From: Polaromonas sp. | GTDB lineage: Bacteria > Pseudomonadota > Gammaproteobacteria > Burkholderiales > Burkholderiaceae_C | Length of the DNA stretch: 47,328 bases | Direction of reading: 5' to 3' | Assembly: GCA_028292745.1 (NCBI GenBank) | Contig: JAQGLT010000111.1 | Coordinates: 1-47,328, forward strand | Shown here: piece after piece, positions 45,932-47,328 of the stretch | Position numbering within the stretch: the first letter of the stretch is position 1 | How the letters are laid out: each line of letters begins with the position of its first letter | The notes under the pieces: generated by a model | What the model was told of the DNA's origin: nothing | The model's database searches: none | What the model saw: the letters and a program-made list of their open reading frames with translations, nothing else | Program-made: the position numbers and the translations under genes

Positions 45932-46372
45932 CTAAAGCTTGGCTTGAGTCCTGGTCTTGATGAACTTTGGTTCACCTAAAAAAATTCTCAATTTTGATTC
46001 AACTTTGTCTTTTTCCTTTAGCTCACACTCCCACACTGTCAGAACGCGCCAGCCGACAGCTTCTAACGCAGCAAGATTTTCTGCATCACGTTGGCTGTTC
46101 CGCCTGAGCTTGAGAAACCAGTAATCTGAATTTGACTTTGGCAATCGAACGGTTCCGCATGAATGCGCGTGCCAAAAACAACCATGAATGAAGATCACGG
46201 ACTTTCTTGACGAAAACACCAAGTCTGGTTTTCCAGGCAGATCCCGCCTATGCAAACGATATCGGTATCCTTGACTGTGCAACAGTCTACGGACTTGGAG
46301 TTCTGGTTTCGTATCTTGGCTACGAATTGCTCGCATATTTGCGCTGCGGCGTTCAGGTGAGATCTTGTCCAT
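45932..46372 (-). CDS. vsr: Very short patch repair endonuclease Vsr
   Basis: Strand-specific endonuclease that nicks T:G mismatches arising when 5-methylcytosine deaminates. The 146-residue product has MDKISPERRSANMRAIRSQDTKPE at the start, LPGKPDLVF with the catalytic Asp, FIHGCFWHAHSC with zinc/catalytic His and Cys residues, YWFLKLRRNSQRD and GWRVLTVWECEL with the further zinc Cys. All key residues are present. Start: ATG at 46372, matching the known N-terminus; the frame is open 28 codons further. Such genes normally accompany a 5-methylcytosine methyltransferase, but none is seen here. It lies next to a truncated gene and an IS end. Confidence 0.93.
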   Translation of the reverse strand: MDKISPERRSANMRAIRSQDTKPELQVRRLLHSQGYRYRLHRRDLPGKPDLVFSSRKSVIFIHGCFWHAHSCGTVRLPKSNSDYWFLKLRRNSQRDAENLAALEAVGWRVLTVWECELKEKDKVESKLRIFLGEPKFIKTRTQAKL

Positions 46373-46691
46373 GTTTAGCTGTTCGAACCCCAAGCTAAGT
46401 ACACAACACGTCGCGAACTGGCTGGGCAGTGTCTGTTCAAGCTGAAAACTTATCATGACTCAGCTTTCGCCGTGTAAATGAGTCTATTCAGTGCTTAGCA
46501 GAAACCAATAAAAATTATGCTGACCATAGCTTTCTAGTAGATTTCCCAATCCTAGATAGTTATAAAAGTTGATTTTGACGAATTCCCAACTAACTTTATG
46601 GCTACAGCAAGTTTTTCATCAAAACCTTCGGCCGTTCAAAAACATGCCAAACCTATGCTAGGCGTGGCTTACCGAAGTTTCCGGCTAGACA
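46373..46691. other. AT-rich gap between vsr and the truncated gene
   Basis: Must carry the vsr promoter on the minus strand. I see no gene, clear terminator or repeat in it. Confidence 0.5.
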
Positions 46692-47205
46692 CTAGATAGG
46701 AAACAACGGCAGATCATCCAGAATTTTTTGCGCGCTATCGCGTGGCCTTAGTGCCAAATACACCGCATCGACGGCTTTTGTGGGAGTACCACCCCGCATC
46801 AACGAGATCAATGATGCAGCCTTGTAACGACCCTCTACATCAGCACCATCAAACGAATTGAGATGCGCATAGAACCGAAATGCAGCACCGCGTAGCACGT
46901 TTTCAATTAGATATTTGAGGACGTTTGCTTCGAAGAGTGGCTGGTATAGGCGGTCACTTCGGGTTGTTCGTTTGACAGCAACGGCAAACAAAAAACCTGC
47001 GCCGTCCACCGCATCTTCAAGAAGTTGGTACGCTTGTTCTAAGAAGACAAGATTGGTGGCATCAAGACTATCTACCGGCTGGAGAAAACGCTGCATCCTT
47101 TCCGGCAAGGGGTATGGCAACCGCACCCCTACGATGTCTGGCGAAGACAAACCTAGTTCCATGCCCCGCATCTGAAGCGCATGCTCATGTGCCCGAATAC
47201 TCTGT
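46692..47205 (-). pseudogene. C-terminal part of an unknown gene, apparently cut by an IS21-type element
   Basis: A minus-strand frame ends with TAG at 46692 and contains 159 residues after the first Met (47171). It continues upstream without a start, as SIRAHEHALQ, right up to the IS end near 47205. The sequence is ordered and protein-like (MELGLSSPDIVGVRLPYPLP, then ATNLVFLEQAYQLLEDAV, then FAVAVKRTTRSDRLYQPLFE and YLALRPRDSAQKILDDLP). I do not recognise the family. Its place upstream of vsr raises the idea of a restriction enzyme or other DNA-modification partner, and SPD...AVK could be a PD-(D/E)xK-like pattern, but this is speculation. Without its 5' end it is probably inactive. Confidence 0.55.
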
Positions 47206-47328
47206 TGTCGCCGACCGAAAGTTGACCATCTGAAGGCCGAAGTGCCGATTCAAAATTGACCAGGGTGTTCCACTGACCTGCTGAATTTTTCAGCAGGAGA
47301 AGAAGGTGATCACCATGGACATGATAGG
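47206..47328 (+). mobile_element. Left end of an IS21-family insertion sequence (continues beyond window)
   Basis: Begins near 47203-47207 (TG). Two subterminal copies of AARTTGACCA (TTGACCA at 47222 and 47256, 34 bp apart) look like the transposase-binding repeats of IS21-type ends. A perfect hairpin (CCTGCTGAA, loop TTT, TTCAGCAGG; 47277-47297) follows, then AGGAG and the start of istA. The exact boundary and target duplication cannot be fixed without the right end. Confidence 0.7.
47306..47328 (+). CDS. istA: Start of IS21-family transposase IstA (3' truncated by window edge)
   Basis: Only the first seven codons are inside: GTG start, reading VITMDMIG, which I recognise as the usual beginning of IstA proteins. 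AGGAG (47295-47299) lies six bases before the GTG. The istA product together with IstB moves the element. The ribosome-binding site overlaps the 3' arm of the hairpin at 47277-47297. Confidence 0.6.

Overview
The window looks like chromosomal DNA of a GC-rich betaproteobacterium, most probably a Comamonadaceae member close to Polaromonas. That placement is an inference from gene content, protein sequence style and two short-repeat families that I associate with this group; no database search was possible. About 40 genuine protein genes, one tRNA gene and the edge of an insertion sequence can be supported.

Layout. 1-10.7 kb is housekeeping: the C-terminal part of ligA, a YbaN-like membrane protein, def, the map-glnD pair on the minus strand and a large purL. 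10.9-17.4 kb holds envelope and stress functions: a small unknown protein, an OmpW-type porin, a lipoprotein alpha/beta hydrolase, a DUF1624-type membrane protein and the large catalase katE. 17.4-21.4 kb is a minus-strand run: selO-msrB and yciB-bolA-parvulin isomerase. 21.6-41.4 kb is a long plus-strand fatty-acid or acyl-CoA catabolic region. It starts with an acyl-CoA ligase and a complete HAAT (Liv-type) ABC importer. These are followed by an enoyl-CoA hydratase/3-hydroxyacyl-CoA dehydrogenase fusion, a thiolase, a FadE-type dehydrogenase, a two-helix membrane protein, a Dabb protein, an SDR, a hotdog thioesterase, an MDR reductase, an AidB-like dehydrogenase, a GST-like protein, a GNAT protein and another SDR. 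From about 41.4 kb the DNA becomes visibly more AT-rich: an orphan LuxR-type response regulator, a DsbG-like lipoprotein, serA and tRNA-Asn. Beyond the tRNA lie a Vsr endonuclease, a gene of unknown function whose start is missing, and the left end of an IS21-family element running off the window.

How the genes fit together. The 21.6-41.4 kb region can be read as uptake, activation and beta-oxidation of an acyl substrate. A 17-bp sequence built around the palindrome ACGATCGT lies at the predicted transcription start of the beta-oxidation operon. A near-identical copy lies in the leader of the lipoprotein hydrolase gene 15 kb away, suggesting that both answer to one repressor.

Most unusual observations. 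(i) A GC-rich dispersed repeat has entered two conserved enzymes (PurL and FadE) in frame and in opposite orientations. (ii) A 17-bp AT-rich palindrome family occurs both between and inside genes, including ligA, purL and fadE. (iii) In the two ABC ATPases the non-consensus motifs (Walker A Lys to Arg in one, signature Gly to Ala in the other) fall in the same composite ATP site, predicting one consensus and one degenerate site. No CRISPR array, prophage or complete restriction-modification system is visible.
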